From positions 1,600,001 to 1,664,000 of the forward strand of contig NC_083512.1 of assembly GCF_032362555.1 (NCBI RefSeq): 64,000 bases of DNA, read 5' to 3'. The stretch is from Amyelois transitella. Taxonomy: Eukaryota > Arthropoda > Insecta > Lepidoptera > Pyralidae. The position numbers were made by a program, and so were the translations under genes. The notes below the pieces were generated by a model. The model had not been told where the DNA came from, did not search any database, and saw nothing but the letters and a program-made list of their open reading frames with translations. Of the stretch, positions 40,101 to 48,640 are shown one piece after another; position 1 is the stretch's first letter, and the number at the start of each line of letters is the position of its first letter.

Positions 40101-41555
40101 TTGTTATGTGAACTTCTCCACTGAAGTTTGAGTTTTCCAAGTCCGTTATTAATTTTAATCTGTAGAAACTTGGCACTATGGTGGATGGGAGACGCAGGTC
40201 TGGCGAAGGTGAGCTGTTTTGAGTGAAGAGCTCAGCTTCATCCCAAAATTCTGTTGGTTTGGCATTAGAGAGCTGAAATAATAAAAGATGTATAAAAACA
40301 GATTAATTAGGTAGGTCTGATAACATAAATTAAACTTTTCAATCGATATTACACTTATATTATGGGATATGGATATAAATTAATTTAACGAGGTAAGAAT
40401 TGGGTTCCTAAAGGACTTATGGCCGGCAAGCAAAGAATTCTCTTCATTGAATTAAGAGAAAAGAAATACACTTTAACGAAATTATTGTAAAAATAAATAA
40501 AGTTATGTAGAATCTATAGAAAATAGGACAATCCTGTACATTTTAAGAGTCAATATGATACTTACAGCGAATTTTCCGCTTAGAATTACGCCTAAAACTA
40601 CGACATAAAATAATCTCCAATACATAACGTTTAACAAATAAAATATCACAGTAAAAAATGCAAACTTAAAAGATTATAACAGCAGATCAATTTTACACGT
40701 CTTTCCTCATTTTGACACACGTTTTTTAATTAATTTTAAATCTATTTATTAATTTTTAAACATTTATTTCCTCAAAAATCTCGCGCACTTGTCTGAATGT
40801 TTCACGATTGTCATTTTGACGTTTAATATTTTTTAAACTCAAAACACGGCGAAGTTTATGATGTCAAAGGTCGAGTTTACGCCTTAGTTCATTGCTTCCG
40901 CCCCTGAACGATAAATGGGGCACGTTACGGAGATAATTATTTAAATTCGTCGATAAGCCGAGTTATCTCATTTATGACTATATATTTAGGTGACCTTTGC
41001 ATTATCAGATTGTACTTACGAGACGAGACCATCATAGGTACGAGACAAATGGCACATTATCTTGCCAATTTCTAAGAATTCCTAACTATCATTTTATCCA
41101 CGAACATGTTATCAGTGATGCAATTAGTGACTTGACTTACTAAATAATTTCGGAAGAACCGATTTTAGTTGCCTAGCACGATATCGCTCATACCTACTCA
41201 TATCCGAAACGTTCCCGTTTCACGACTTATTTCATGGTAAAACAAACTCTAGACCATAGTCGGTCTATATTAAACAAACAAACATTCTAGAGTAGCTCGG
41301 GGTCGCACTGAATGTAGGTCTAAAACTCGGATCGTTCTCCCTGAAAGTTGCCTAAAAAGAGAATAAACCTACCTTAAAATACGTAATGAAGTACGTTATC
41401 AGGCCAACCAGAACGGCCGCCACCACAGCGACCAATATGAAGGTGACGCAAATGCAGGTAGTTACGAAAATGCCCCCCCTTCGGCCATATTGTATGTCGT
41501 CGGGGCCATGAGATTCGTAAGCCAGAAACTGCTGGCGGCTGTTCGACAGGGTCAT
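27898..41555 (-). CDS. Aminopeptidase N (M1 zinc metallopeptidase), complete, 14 coding exons, 1139 aa
   Basis: Removes N-terminal residues from peptides at the outer cell surface. Exons 5'->3': 41555-41373, 40272-39563, 38766-38611, 37877-37557, 37203-37020, 36518-36283, 35775-35595, 34645-34447, 33931-33657, 33445-33249, 32859-32692, 32013-31800, 28825-28678, 28145-27898 (stop TAG). All GT-AG and phase-consistent, total 3420 nt. The N-terminus is a 61-residue type II anchor exon (span about 30-58). Substrate motif GAMEN is 446-450; zinc ligands H482, H486 and E505 ([10 protein letters not shown], then NEGF); catalytic Tyr567 (EISYTKGA). The site is therefore intact. Oddities: a Thr/Asn-rich loop with RTKR at 156-159 and a Ser/Thr-rich tail with six sequons but no GPI-type hydrophobic end. 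An alternative first exon is at 40625-40566. Introns carry one LINE and many SINEs. Which cluster APN it is cannot be told here. Confidence 0.95.
28225..28652 (-). repeat. Repeat E copy split by repeat D
   Basis: The minus strand matches 1582-1862 on both sides of the D copy at 28287-28490. The trinucleotide ATA precedes (28284-28286) and follows (28491-28493) the D copy. At 28571-28626 the normal E sequence is replaced by an inverted duplication: GTGGAATAGTTATTTTGG faces CCAAAATAACTATTCCAC. The whole composite fills most of the last APN intron. Confidence 0.65.
28287..28490 (+). repeat. Repeat D copy nested in repeat E
   Basis: Close to identical to 9193-9389, apart from an extra 8-bp unit (ACATCCAT repeated). 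Its insertion postdates the E copy that it interrupts. Confidence 0.75.
28863..31388 (-). mobile_element. 5'-truncated RTE-like LINE with a long open pol frame
   Basis: On the minus strand it runs from the truncated endonuclease region to a 3' UTR ending in (TATG)n. It sits in the APN intron between exons 32013-31800 and 28825-28678, in the same orientation as the gene. Its 3' end (TCTGCCTACCCCTCCGGG...GGCGTGATTTTATG) resembles the SINE-A tail. The ORF has no internal stop, which suggests a young insertion. Direct target repeats could not be fixed because the 3' end merges with the microsatellite. Confidence 0.88.
28886..31384 (-). CDS. LINE polyprotein: endonuclease C-terminal half and reverse transcriptase, 832 aa
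   Basis: Residues 1-80 are the end of an AP-type endonuclease ([38 protein letters not shown]), which cuts the target. The reverse transcriptase runs from about 300 to 620: [36 protein letters not shown], the first catalytic Asp in [25 protein letters not shown], and the active-site pair in [10 protein letters not shown]. The C-terminus has [24 protein letters not shown] and [14 protein letters not shown], characteristic of RTE and related clades. The N-terminal half of the endonuclease is missing, so the copy is not autonomous. Clade assignment (RTE versus Proto2 or similar) is tentative. Confidence 0.9.
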   Translation of the reverse strand: MNDNGRSVLEICLEWDLFVSNSMFQHKEIHTYTRVEGILKSMIDFVIVDERLKNKVLDTRAYRGAGIDSDHLLVISRIRGIFNRWRHRVREQTSALERVKVENLQDMDVGKKYINRLKDEFEDLEEMSDIEDGWKEFKERIVKVAVEVCGVSRRRKGKNHKNAWMSKDVQELVRLKKKAWLDLLAAKANLRMQEVIDEDVNEARKEYKKMKDLVKKAVIRKKEEYKEDFDKRLSEDFQSNLKVFWKSVRSARGNTITRELTRIRCQDGSVVKGEECVLKIWKDYFESLFEKKEGNKKDFCYSEEKENEMEDEIEMFEIVEALKSMKAGKAAGCDRVSVEMLKAGKGVVASQLYCLFNLCWRSGRVPKDWCKAVIVPLYKGKGSQLDCKNYRGISLLSVVGKLYAKVLINRVRNETDDKIWDAQAGFRKGMGCTDQVFSLRCIAEKFLAKSQKVYCTFVDLEKAYDRVERNELWSALSMHGVSSLLIRALKSLYEDSSACVRINGAHTEWFKIEKGVRQGCVASPWLFNLFMDSCLTDLKESKSGLRMNELLVKCLLYADDQVILASSAEELQEMVNCMHEALKEKGMKVNVSKTKTLVFEMEKEMTACNILIGGEKVEQVKEFVYLGSKFTSDGKYDSDIERRVNAGNMVNGALHAFMSSQKLSKKARLAVHRGVLVPTLMYGSESWVWQKKHESRINAVEMRALRSMMGVKLSDRIRNSVIRECCDVKEDVVTGIEKGMLRWFGHVERMNESRLTKQIYKESVEGKVGVGRPRRTYLDQIKDVLVKGQVKSTRNRRACMKRVMNVDEAKEVCRDRGKWKEVVSAYPSGKEA
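31389..31690. other. GC-rich intronic stretch of unknown origin
   Basis: Upstream of the LINE truncation point. 31430-31560 is strongly GC-rich (GCGCGGGCGCACGGCCGCGT) in an otherwise AT-rich intron, and 31560-31690 has a TATATATATCACGGCGG motif. It could be an old LTR or DNA-element remnant. No partner copy was seen in the window. Confidence 0.3.
31683..31775 (+). repeat. LINE 3'-UTR fragment
   Basis: The AAAATGCTGCAGTGCAGTTT block followed by GACACTTTGGAAGTGGCAGT, same family as 6885-7575 in plus orientation. It ends about 25 bp from the APN exon 32013-31800. Confidence 0.6.
32060..32290 (+). repeat. SINE-C copy
   Basis: Contains CATTAGTTTGAATACTAACC, CTCTTACGGTGAGGG, CAGGCAACTGGATGTG, GTCGCTTCGTGTAAAAACC and the end CCAGGAGGAAG. 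The tRNA-like head is missing; it begins about 45 bp upstream of the APN exon 32013-31800 in gene orientation. Confidence 0.7.
32446..32485. repeat. Perfect 18-bp hairpin
   Basis: TACGCTAAGAGCCAATAG and its exact reverse complement, separated by CAGC. It lies in an APN intron, with no repeat copy elsewhere in the window. Confidence 0.6.
33971..34106 (-). repeat. SINE-A 3' half
   Basis: (CATA)n tail to AAATAGTGACA; the head is missing. Within the APN intron between exons 34645-34447 and 33931-33657. Confidence 0.75.
34968..35100 (-). pseudogene. Decayed duplicate of APN exon 35775-35595
   Basis: On the minus strand it reads like the 3' part of the functional exon: GATCAGCCGGAGTTC, GTATCCTTCAT, ACGTGG and AATGATACTGGCGAAGTAG correspond to matching words of the real exon. 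A gap of about 15-20 bp and substitutions break the frame, and a TAA follows the ACGTGG. It sits 500 bp downstream of the real exon in the same orientation, so it is a tandem exon duplication that decayed. No functional splice sites are evident. Confidence 0.7.
35330..35578 (+). mobile_element. LINE 3' tail ending in A/T-rich tract
   Basis: CCTGGTGACCCAAGATACAG then GGTTCCGGCCTAGTTTGAGT resembles 3' regions of CR1/L2-type LINEs, followed by TTAAATAAAATATTATTT and a T run. It lies between the decayed exon copy and the functional exon; its end is within about 20 bp of the donor of exon 35775-35595. Confidence 0.5.
35800..36086 (+). repeat. SINE-A copy with expanded A-rich segment
   Basis: The AGAAAAAA...GAATAGGACC segment is duplicated (CAATAGAAAAAA twice). 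Its head lies 25 bp from the acceptor of APN exon 35775-35595. Confidence 0.8.
36090..36262 (-). repeat. SINE-C fragment
   Basis: Minus-oriented: CCTGCACATTCAGGCAACT on that strand, with CCTTTGCAGGGGAACCTAAC on the plus. It directly follows the SINE-A copy and ends about 20 bp from APN exon 36518-36283. Confidence 0.65.
36788..36960 (-). repeat. SINE-A middle fragment
   Basis: Both ends missing; retains AGTGATAGGTTGCTAATACA to ACGACATCCATGAGAAAG. Lies between APN exons 37203-37020 and 36518-36283. Confidence 0.65.
37925..38170 (-). mobile_element. LINE 3'-UTR copy
   Basis: Reverse complement of about 7343-7545, including ACATGCGCTTTGAAAGCGGT and CGTCCGATGAAAATGCTGC. No coding part. Intronic in APN. 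Confidence 0.65.
38255..38490 (+). repeat. SINE-B, head-truncated copy
   Basis: Starts within the tRNA-like part at GTCCCGATTTCGAATGCC (a degraded B box) and continues with ATGAGAAACGAACTTTCTCC and ACTTACTTCGAGGCTAACTC; ends in a TTTA microsatellite. Confidence 0.7.
38786..39042 (-). repeat. SINE-A, near-complete copy
   Basis: Full length, head GGTGCCGGGAACCACAC at the right. About 20 bp from the acceptor of APN exon 38766-38611. Confidence 0.85.
39166..39428 (+). repeat. SINE-A, diverged copy
   Basis: Complete in outline but with many substitutions (GTGTGGTTTCCGGCAC, GTGAAAGGCTACTAAGGG). Inverted relative to the copy 125 bp to its left. Confidence 0.75.
40566..40625 (-). CDS. Alternative first coding exon of APN: signal peptide
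   Basis: ATG then 19 codons, [20 protein letters not shown], followed immediately by a GTAAG donor. The exon is phase 0, as is 41555-41373, and either can join the acceptor at 40272. It reads as a complete cleavable signal peptide, so use of this exon would give a 1098-residue precursor that enters the secretory pathway without a membrane anchor. It lies inside the intron after the anchor exon, which is the usual layout for an internal alternative promoter. Confidence 0.7.
41373..41555 (-). CDS. First coding exon of APN: type II membrane anchor
   Basis: Sixty-one codons. A polar 25-residue cytosolic end with basic residues (QYGRRGG) precedes a long hydrophobic stretch of about 28 residues ([20 protein letters not shown] and on), then TYFK and a GTAGGT donor. 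Positive-inside charge and lack of a cleavage motif point to an uncleaved anchor, as in vertebrate APN. Confidence 0.8.
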
Positions 41556-41807
41556 GCTGTCAAATCATTCTGAAAAAAAGGAAGAATCATCAGCAATTAT
41601 CACCATCACGGAAACTATCTCCATATTGTACGGAATAATCCAAGTTAATGTATAAAGTAGATGATAGTGCATCATTGGGTTAGTATTAAGATTAGGTATT
41701 CATGCCTATTTGGCTTAATCAAAGCAATCTTCCGTAATAGCTTATGTGGGATTCATGAAGCTTCAACACGCTATTGTTTAGTGCAAAATTACAGAGTAAG
41801 GATTGGT

Positions 41808-41982
41808 GCGTGTGGTTCCCGGCACCAATAGAAAAAAGAATGGGATCACTCCATCTCTTTTCCATAAAAGGCGACTAAGGGATTGGCTTATAAACTTGGG
41901 ATTCTCTATCAGATTTTTTCAAGACTATTGGCTCTGTCTACCCCGCAAGGGATATAGACGTGATGATATGTATGTATGTAGG
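41808..41982 (+). repeat. SINE-A with central deletion
   Basis: Head and tail are present, but the CTAGCAACCTG...GAACGTGGCC middle has been lost. It lies about 250 bp upstream of the APN ATG. Confidence 0.75.
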
Positions 41983-42129
41983 ATTAGATTTAATACTACT
42001 TAGGACTATTATAAACAGACGAAAGGAGAACACAGGGTTCAGAAGATACCTGTACAACACATCAAGGTGGGGTGTTATAGCTATCTCCTGAGCATACCGT
42101 ACAACCAACTGAATTGCATGAAAAGATTT

Positions 42130-42385
42130 ATACATATATACTTATATATAGCCACGTCTATAACCCTTGCGGGGTAGATAGAGGCAACAGTCTTGAATAG
42201 AATAAAAGGCCACGATCAGTTGTATCTCTTTCTGATGGAAATGAGTTTCAAATAGCTTGCTAGCCCATCGTCTACGAGAGGAATCCCAAGATTATAAGAC
42301 TATCATTTAGTCGTCTCTTACGACATCCATGGGAATGATGTGGAGTATTCCAATCCAAATTGCCGGAAACCACGCGACACAAGAT
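42130..42385 (-). repeat. SINE-A, diverged copy
   Basis: Complete but heavily substituted (ATAGAGGCAACAGTC, GCGACACAAG at the head). Followed at about 42390-42470 by a small plus-oriented scrap of the RTE-like LINE end (GGAAGTGGAAAGATGTATCT); another scrap is at 42948-42995 (GTGGATGAAGCGAAAGAAGT). Confidence 0.7.
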
Positions 42386-43049
42386 TGATGATTGAGAAAT
42401 ACACAATCATGGGAAGTGGAAAGATGTATCTGCCTACTCTTCAGGAAGTGCGTGATGTATGTATGTAGTTACGAATACCTAAGGATTATACAATCATGAT
42501 CCCCTTAGGGTTAGGGAGTTCTGACGGGGGTCACTTCATGAATTTACTTGGAACCCTTTCCAGTCGTGAAGAAAACCAATATTTAAGTGCAACTTAAGTG
42601 CAGTCGCAAGTAAGCGACCAATATCTATCTCTTTCTCTGTTTTATGTTTTGACCTTTTAATAAAGACCTCTCATCATGACGTCCGTAAACTATACAAAAT
42701 CGTTTAGATACCGAAAACAATGACTTGGCCGTTTAATAATCGATTATTGTTTGTATTTAATAGTTATTTGAATCGGTGAAGTAATTTAACACGGCGGTTA
42801 TCGATTAAATAGACAATTATAATGATTTATTGACGTCTACGGTTTATCAATCCTATTTGATATACTAAGACCTACCTCACAATTAGGAATATGCATATTT
42901 TACCTAACAAAAGCCTATAAGCTTTCATGAAATGAGTTTTGACTGTGGATGAAGCGAAAGAAGTGTGCGGTGAACACGGCAAGTGAAATGATGTAGTTTT
43001 TTTTTTAAATTCAATATTGGATAGGCAAGTGATGATGAAGACGAATATG

Positions 43050-43300
43050 TTACATGCTTATCCAAGAGATACCTACCCATTTTTTCTAGGTTTGAATGTT
43101 CGCGGACAGTAAGTACTTGTCTGGGAATATAGACGCAGGCAGTTCATTCCACACCTTAGCTACTCGAGCCAAAAAGGAACTATCGAAGCGTTTTATTCGA
43201 CTATATGGTATATCAACGACAAAAGAGTGAAATTTCCTCTTGATTCTGATAGTCAGATGGAGGAATGATAGGAAGGTCTTTGACTAATCGTGCTAAAAAA
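43050..43300 (-). mobile_element. LINE pol C-terminal remnant
   Basis: The minus strand reads VDIPYSRIKRFDSSFLAR then VWNELPASIFPDKY, the typical end of LINE ORF2 proteins (VWN.LP..VFP motif). It is flanked by non-LINE sequence and is only about 70 codons long. It is a different family from 28863-31388 and from 60085-61745. Confidence 0.6.
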
Positions 43301-44149
43301 AATCCCCAAAATCATTTTATGTTACTACCACTTTTCATCTTCTTAGTTAAAAATGAACTGAATTTCAAAGAATTTGTTGAATGCAGTTGCATAAACAGCT
43401 GTTGACGTCAATACATTGCTTTTTGTAAACATTGATGCAATATTCTCTTTTCAATGAAATACCATAGTTTTAATTCCCGGCGTTCGTTACTTTTAAAATT
43501 TATCGCTTTTGTAAACTTTAGACGGAATAAAACCAATTTTACAGACATAACGTAATAAGTACTAATGTTGGTCGAATCAAAGTCAAGTCATGGGTCACGT
43601 CAAAACTAAACTGATGAATTTGCATGAAAAGATTGAGGAATACAGATTAATTAAGCAAAAGAAGTATACTAGTCTGGAGAAAGAGGCGTCGTGATATGTT
43701 TGTTTAAAATTAAGAAAAGATGATAAAAACAAATATTTAGATAAGTATATGAAGAAAACCCACCAATTCACTTCGTAACTGCTTCCAATCGAACGGAGTT
43801 GATATAGTTCCCATAGGAATTCTTAGAAATTCCCACGAGAACGGATAGGGTTGACTAGACAAATAAAGAAACTAGGAAGCTACAAAATGGCGGACTAAAG
43901 CTGGTTATTCAATAACGTCTCAAAATTTTCTTTATATCTATTAGTTTAATGAGACTTTGGCTAACAAATAAACAGACACACGCGGAAAGTGACTTTGTTT
44001 AACATTATGTTGATAAAAATTGTGATAGCTTTTAACCTTCAGATTGGGTGCTATCATATTCTAGAAAAGATAGGGCCTGTTCACCTGGATAACTTAAAAA
44101 AAAGTTTTACAAGAAACATTTGGCTGGAGAAGATAAAATGATGTATATA
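43301..44149. other. Intergenic sequence without recognised features
   Basis: AT-rich. No ORF with coding character, no splice-flanked exon, and none of the repeat families defined here. Confidence 0.3.
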
Positions 44150-44376
44150 TACATCTCATAGAACCACTTCATATCATTCTCATGGATTTCGTTAAAGATG
44201 ACTAAGGGATAGGCTTATAATCTTGGGATTCCTCTTGTAGGCGATGGGCTAGCAACCTTTCATTATTTGAATCTCAATGCCATCATAATGCCATACAGCT
44301 GAACGTGGCCTTTCAGTCTTTTCGAGACTGTTGGTCTACACTGTAAGGAATATAGGCGTGACTATATGTATGTACA
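44150..44376 (+). repeat. SINE-A, head-degraded copy
   Basis: From about GAACCACTTCATATCATTCT to GACTATATGTATGTACA. The GCCGTGTGG head is not recognisable. Confidence 0.65.
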
Positions 44377-45240
44377 TCTCTTTATAGATATGCTGTAATT
44401 ACAAAAGTAATTGAAGATAATCTGCAGTTATGGTCGGTTACTTAGGTTTGCAACGTAACCGGCGAACTTGTACGTAGCTAAAGAGAGAGCGTTCATTAAA
44501 TGGGAGGGGCTTCATCTATGTTACGTAAAACACTCCGTGGCCTTAACCGTCGGCTGATTTTGTTATTAAAGCTGTAGACGAATTAATGGTGTTACATTTG
44601 TTGTGCATCTCTCATTTCCTTCTGCAAATATAGTGTGGTTTCAGTTTGTAGAAGTGATTTTGTGAATGATTTCTTGTGACATATTAATATTGAAGTTACA
44701 GTTGAGTAGTTAAGTAAGCCGTTATATTGTTAAAAGTTAACATAAGCAACTAGTACATTATGTGTAAACTATCGAATTGTAAAAAAAATATTGTGTCATG
44801 AAAAAAATATATTTTTGACAAATAAATATCTCATACCATAAACTATTATGATTCATTTATGTACATATAAGAAGTGGGAAACAATATAAAAAAGGTACCT
44901 AATATAATTTAAAACTACATAATCGTTCTAGATTTCCGGCTAAAATTTATTGTGTTATTCAATATATAAAATGCTGTAAAATATCTATACATACATATAC
45001 GCAAAGGATTCATGTGTTTGTTTGGTTTTGGCCACTTGGTTACGTACCCATAATATGGAATAGGAGGGGCATATTCTCCACACTATACATACGTCCAAGT
45101 TTAGTAAATAATCGTGGTTAGCCGTAACGGAGTACAAGGTCGTAGGTGATTGATGACTGCTATGGTACCAGTCCTTGAATTTATAATGGTCGGGTGCCAT
45201 GCGGGCCTTAGAGTAACGATAAAATTTCTTTTGAGATTGG
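44377..45240. other. Intergenic sequence without recognised genes
   Basis: AT-rich, unremarkable. A GC-richer patch at 44440-44580 could be regulatory for one of the divergent APN genes, but nothing in it decides this. Confidence 0.25.
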
Positions 45241-45249
45241 ATAAATTTG

Positions 45250-45640
45250 GTTCACTAAATGAACTTTGTAGAGAGTTAATGGTCGAATCGGTAAGGTTAG
45301 GACGTGTGTTTTGCATAAAGGCACCGGTTCGATACCCACCTCGTCCATGTTCCAATGACTTTAGGAGTAATGTACATTAGTGTGAATACTAACCGATGCT
45401 CTTACGGTGAGGGAAAAACATCGTGAGGAAATCTGCACATTCAGGCAACTGGATGTGAAACTATATGGTCCAATACGGGTTAGGTTCCCCTGCAAAGGTT
45501 GCAGAGGTCAGACCGGACTTGCTTCGTGTAAAAACATGACTCACTCAATCCCGGTTCCATGGTCAAGGGCTCACCCCGGGCTCTTCTCCAGAGTGATGAG
45601 GATGCAACTGGGACTAGAGCCAGGAAGAAGAAGACTAAAT
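45250..45640 (+). repeat. SINE-C, most complete copy, with tRNA-like head
   Basis: The head has TTAATGGTCGAATCGGTAAG and a B-box match GGTTCGATACCC (about 45325-45337); the body has TAATGTACATTAGTGTGAAT and CGGTGAGGGAAAAACATCGT; the end is AGAGCCAGGAAGAAGAAG. The B box supports descent from a tRNA. Confidence 0.7.
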
Positions 45641-45803
45641 TAACTTTGTCGAGAATTATGTCACTAGTCCCGTGATACTCCTGGTGCAAAATCGGCTTAA
45701 TTGTTCCAACACATAAGACAATTCAATGGGACTAAAGAGATAAAACGCATGTTACCCATTTTTCTACATGCCCCATTGTACCTAGAAAAAGAGTTATGAT
45801 TTT

Positions 45804-46042
45804 GTGCCGTGTGGTTCCCGGCACCAACAGAAAAAAGAAAAGGACTACTCCATCTCTCTCCCATGGATGTCATAAAAGGCGACTAAGGGGTAGGCTTATA
45901 AACGTAGGCTAGCAACCTGTCACTATTTGAATCTCAATTCTATCTTAAAGCCAAATAGCAGAACGTGGCCTATCAGTCTTAACAAGATTGTTGGCTCTGT
46001 CTACCCCGCAAGGGATATAGACGTGATTATATGTATGTATGG
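45804..46042 (+). repeat. SINE-A copy with 20-bp central deletion
   Basis: Head and tail intact (GTGCCGTGTGGTTCCCGGC, GATTATATGTATGTATG). Confidence 0.85.
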
Positions 46043-46406
46043 AGAGCTTGGCTTGCGAAATCTTTGCATAGTCTGCAACGTTCTTAAAATTATTACCTTC
46101 AAGCATATCTTTACAATCATCTAAGAACAGAGTTATTTCAACATATAGGTAGTTACTTTCTTATCAAGCCACGCGTGTTGGCTACGCTAGCGCCGGGCGA
46201 TACTAGGCCACCCGTGACTTCGCGATTGTCCAAATGGATTAGAAGGCTCAAAGTTTTACTAAAAACTTAGATAGCTGAAGCGTCAGTGCCCGAAATGTTA
46301 TGGTGCCCGAAAAAGTGTGACGCAAAAGAAGGCTCAGGTTCTAAACCTTCCATGGCTTTGTACCATTCTCAGTTATGTATTATTAGTATATCATAAGTTG
46401 TGTTTT

Positions 46407-46658
46407 GCCGTGTGGTTCCCGGCACCAATACAAACAAGAATAGGACCACTCCACCTCTTTCCCATGGATGTCGTAAAAGGCGACTAAGGGATAGGCTTAC
46501 AAACTTGGCATTCTTTTTAGGCGATGGGCTAGCACTGTCACTATTTGCATCTCAATTCTTTCATTGAGTCAAATAGCTGAACGTGGCCATTCAGTCTTTT
46601 CAAGACTGTTGGCTCTGTCTACCCCGCAAGGAATATAGACGTGACCATATGTATGTTG
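46407..46658 (+). repeat. SINE-A, near-complete copy
   Basis: Close to consensus, ending ACCATATGTATG. A partial SINE-C copy follows at about 46690-46865 (GGCAACTGGATGTAG, GACAGGAGTCGCTTTGCG). Confidence 0.85.
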
Positions 46659-46867
46659 TATATCATAAGTATGAGTCGTTGTCGATACTTGAAAGAAAGC
46701 GTCCTGAGAAGATCTAGACAGGCAACTGGATGTAGTATAGCCATGATCGAATATGAGTTATATTTCTCTGTTAGAGTTGCGAAGTTCAGACAGGAGTCGC
46801 TTTGCGTAAAACCCTGACTTACATCCAGGATCATGGTCCAGGTTCAGGATCTCTCTGGAGAGGTGGC

Positions 46868-47125
46868 TATACATATAAACATATAATCACGTCTATATCC
46901 CTTGCCGGGTAGACAGAGCCAACAGCCTTGTAAAGACTGATAGGCCACGTTCTGCTATTTGGCTTTAAGATAGAATTGAGATTCAAATAGTGACAGGTTG
47001 CTAGCCTAAAAGAAGAATACCAAGTTTATAAGCCTATCCCTTAGTCGCCTTTTACGACATCCGTGGGAAAGAGATGGAGTGGTCCAATTCTTTTTTGTAA
47101 TGGTGCCGGGAACCACACGGCACAG
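46868..47125 (-). repeat. SINE-A, near-complete copy, inverted
   Basis: Faces the copy 210 bp to its left, tails towards each other. Confidence 0.85.
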
Positions 47126-47439
47126 AGGTGGATATAATCAAGACTATTACTAGGAAGAAGCACAAGGCTCTGAAGTTTCCCGAACCCAAAGCTTGGAAAT
47201 CAACACAGCTGTAATCTAGATGTTTTATTGGTGTAAGAGGGAGACAAAAATCTGTTTTTTAAAAAAACAATGGCGTTATCAAAATAACAGTTAAACGTGG
47301 GCTAAATGCACGCGCGGCCTTAAAATAATCGATCGATTTAGTTCTACAACGCATTTTGCGTAAACATAAGTGTAGCTAATGTGAGTGAAAAATGAAAATG
47401 TAAATCAACGCGAAAGTATTTTTTTTTTAAATAAATACA

Positions 47440-47695
47440 TATATACGGGACGGCCTCTGTGGCTCAGCGGTAGTTCGCTTGTCTGCGTCAACCGGAACGC
47501 CCGGGTTCAAATCCTGGCCAGTACATGATGAGAAACGAACTTTTTCTGATTTGCCTGGGTCATGGATGTTATCTATATAAGTATTTGTTATAAAATATTT
47601 TATCGTTGAGTTAGTATCTCGTAACACAAGTCTCGAACTTACTTCGAGGCTAACTCAATCTGTGTAATCTGTCCCGTATATATTTATATTTATTA
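47440..47695 (+). repeat. SINE-B, complete tRNA-derived SINE
   Basis: A-box-like TGTGGCTCAGCGGTAG and B box GGGTTCAAATCC lie 40 bp apart, as in Pol III promoters. The tRNA-unrelated body has ATGATGAGAAACGAACTTTT, GTTGAGTTAGTATC and CTTCGAGGCTAACTC, and a TATTTATATTTATT tail. Confidence 0.8.
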
Positions 47696-47935
47696 CACAG
47701 CTTGAGATAACCTCGAAGTAAGTTCGAAACTTATGTTACGAGATATTAACTCAGCGATACTAAGTATACTTTTTATATTAAATACTTGTATAGAGAAACG
47801 TCCAAGACCCAGACCAATCAGAGAAAGTTCGTTTCTCATCATGCCCTGGCCGGGATTCGAACCCGGGACCTCCGGTGACACAGACAAGCGCACTACCGCC
47901 GCGCCATGAACCGCCTGGCCATAATTTAGATTGGC
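47690..47935 (-). repeat. SINE-B, complete copy, tail-to-tail with the preceding one
   Basis: Reverse orientation. B box complement GGATTCGAACCC at about 47853-47864; head complement CGCGCCATGAACCGCC. The two copies share a short central A/T region and form a palindrome of nearly 500 bp. Confidence 0.8.
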
Positions 47936-48489
47936 ATTGGACGTGACTCCGCTACTGTCCCCACAACTTTTGAAAGAAGAAGAAGCGGAAGAATCTAACT
48001 CATATTGGATCATGGTTACACTACAAAGTTGTTGTGTACAGTTTTCCTCACTATGTTTTTACCTAACGATAACTTGTAACCAAAACATGATTTAAATGAA
48101 TATTATACCTTAAATTTCGAATGACCCCATCGAAAACCCAGAGCCACAAACCGGATTTTAATCAATTGATATTTCCTTAACTGATACCAAGAAGGGAGTG
48201 ACGAAAGACTTTTGGGAATTCCCACGGAATCAGCAAAGATAAAATTAAACTTATTGATAGTGATCTAATAACATACTATGACCCCTGACCTGACGGTTAA
48301 AAAGGTAACTTATACTTAAAGCGACCTTTATAACTTTTAACCCTCATTATGCAAATCAGCGGTGATAATTTTAACTTATACGGGATATTATGTAGTTCGT
48401 TACCTTTAAAATCTTATGATGCATCTCTATGGTTTTGTTTACGATTGTAGGATTGTTAAGCAAGAGAAAGTTTAATAAATGTGGTGATA

Positions 48490-48640
48490 GTTTTAGGCGA
48501 TAGGCTAGCAATCTGTCCCTAATTATACCTCAAACCTAATGCTGAACGTAGCTTATAAGTTTCTACTAGACTTTCTGTCTACCCAGTAAAGGATAAAATC
48601 TTAAACAACATGTATTATTTATATGTTGTTTAAGATTTTA
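48490..48640 (+). repeat. SINE-A fragment ending in a hairpin
   Basis: GGCGATAGGCTAGCAATCTG to TCTACCCAGTAAAGGATAA, then an 18-bp stem: TAAAATCTTAAACAACAT (48594-48611) pairs perfectly with 48623-48640 across an 11-nt loop. Confidence 0.55.

Noticed and set aside
47455-47535. tRNA-like sequence with A and B boxes
   Set aside because: It is the head of a dispersed SINE-B with the same body as three other copies; no clean cloverleaf or gene end was seen.
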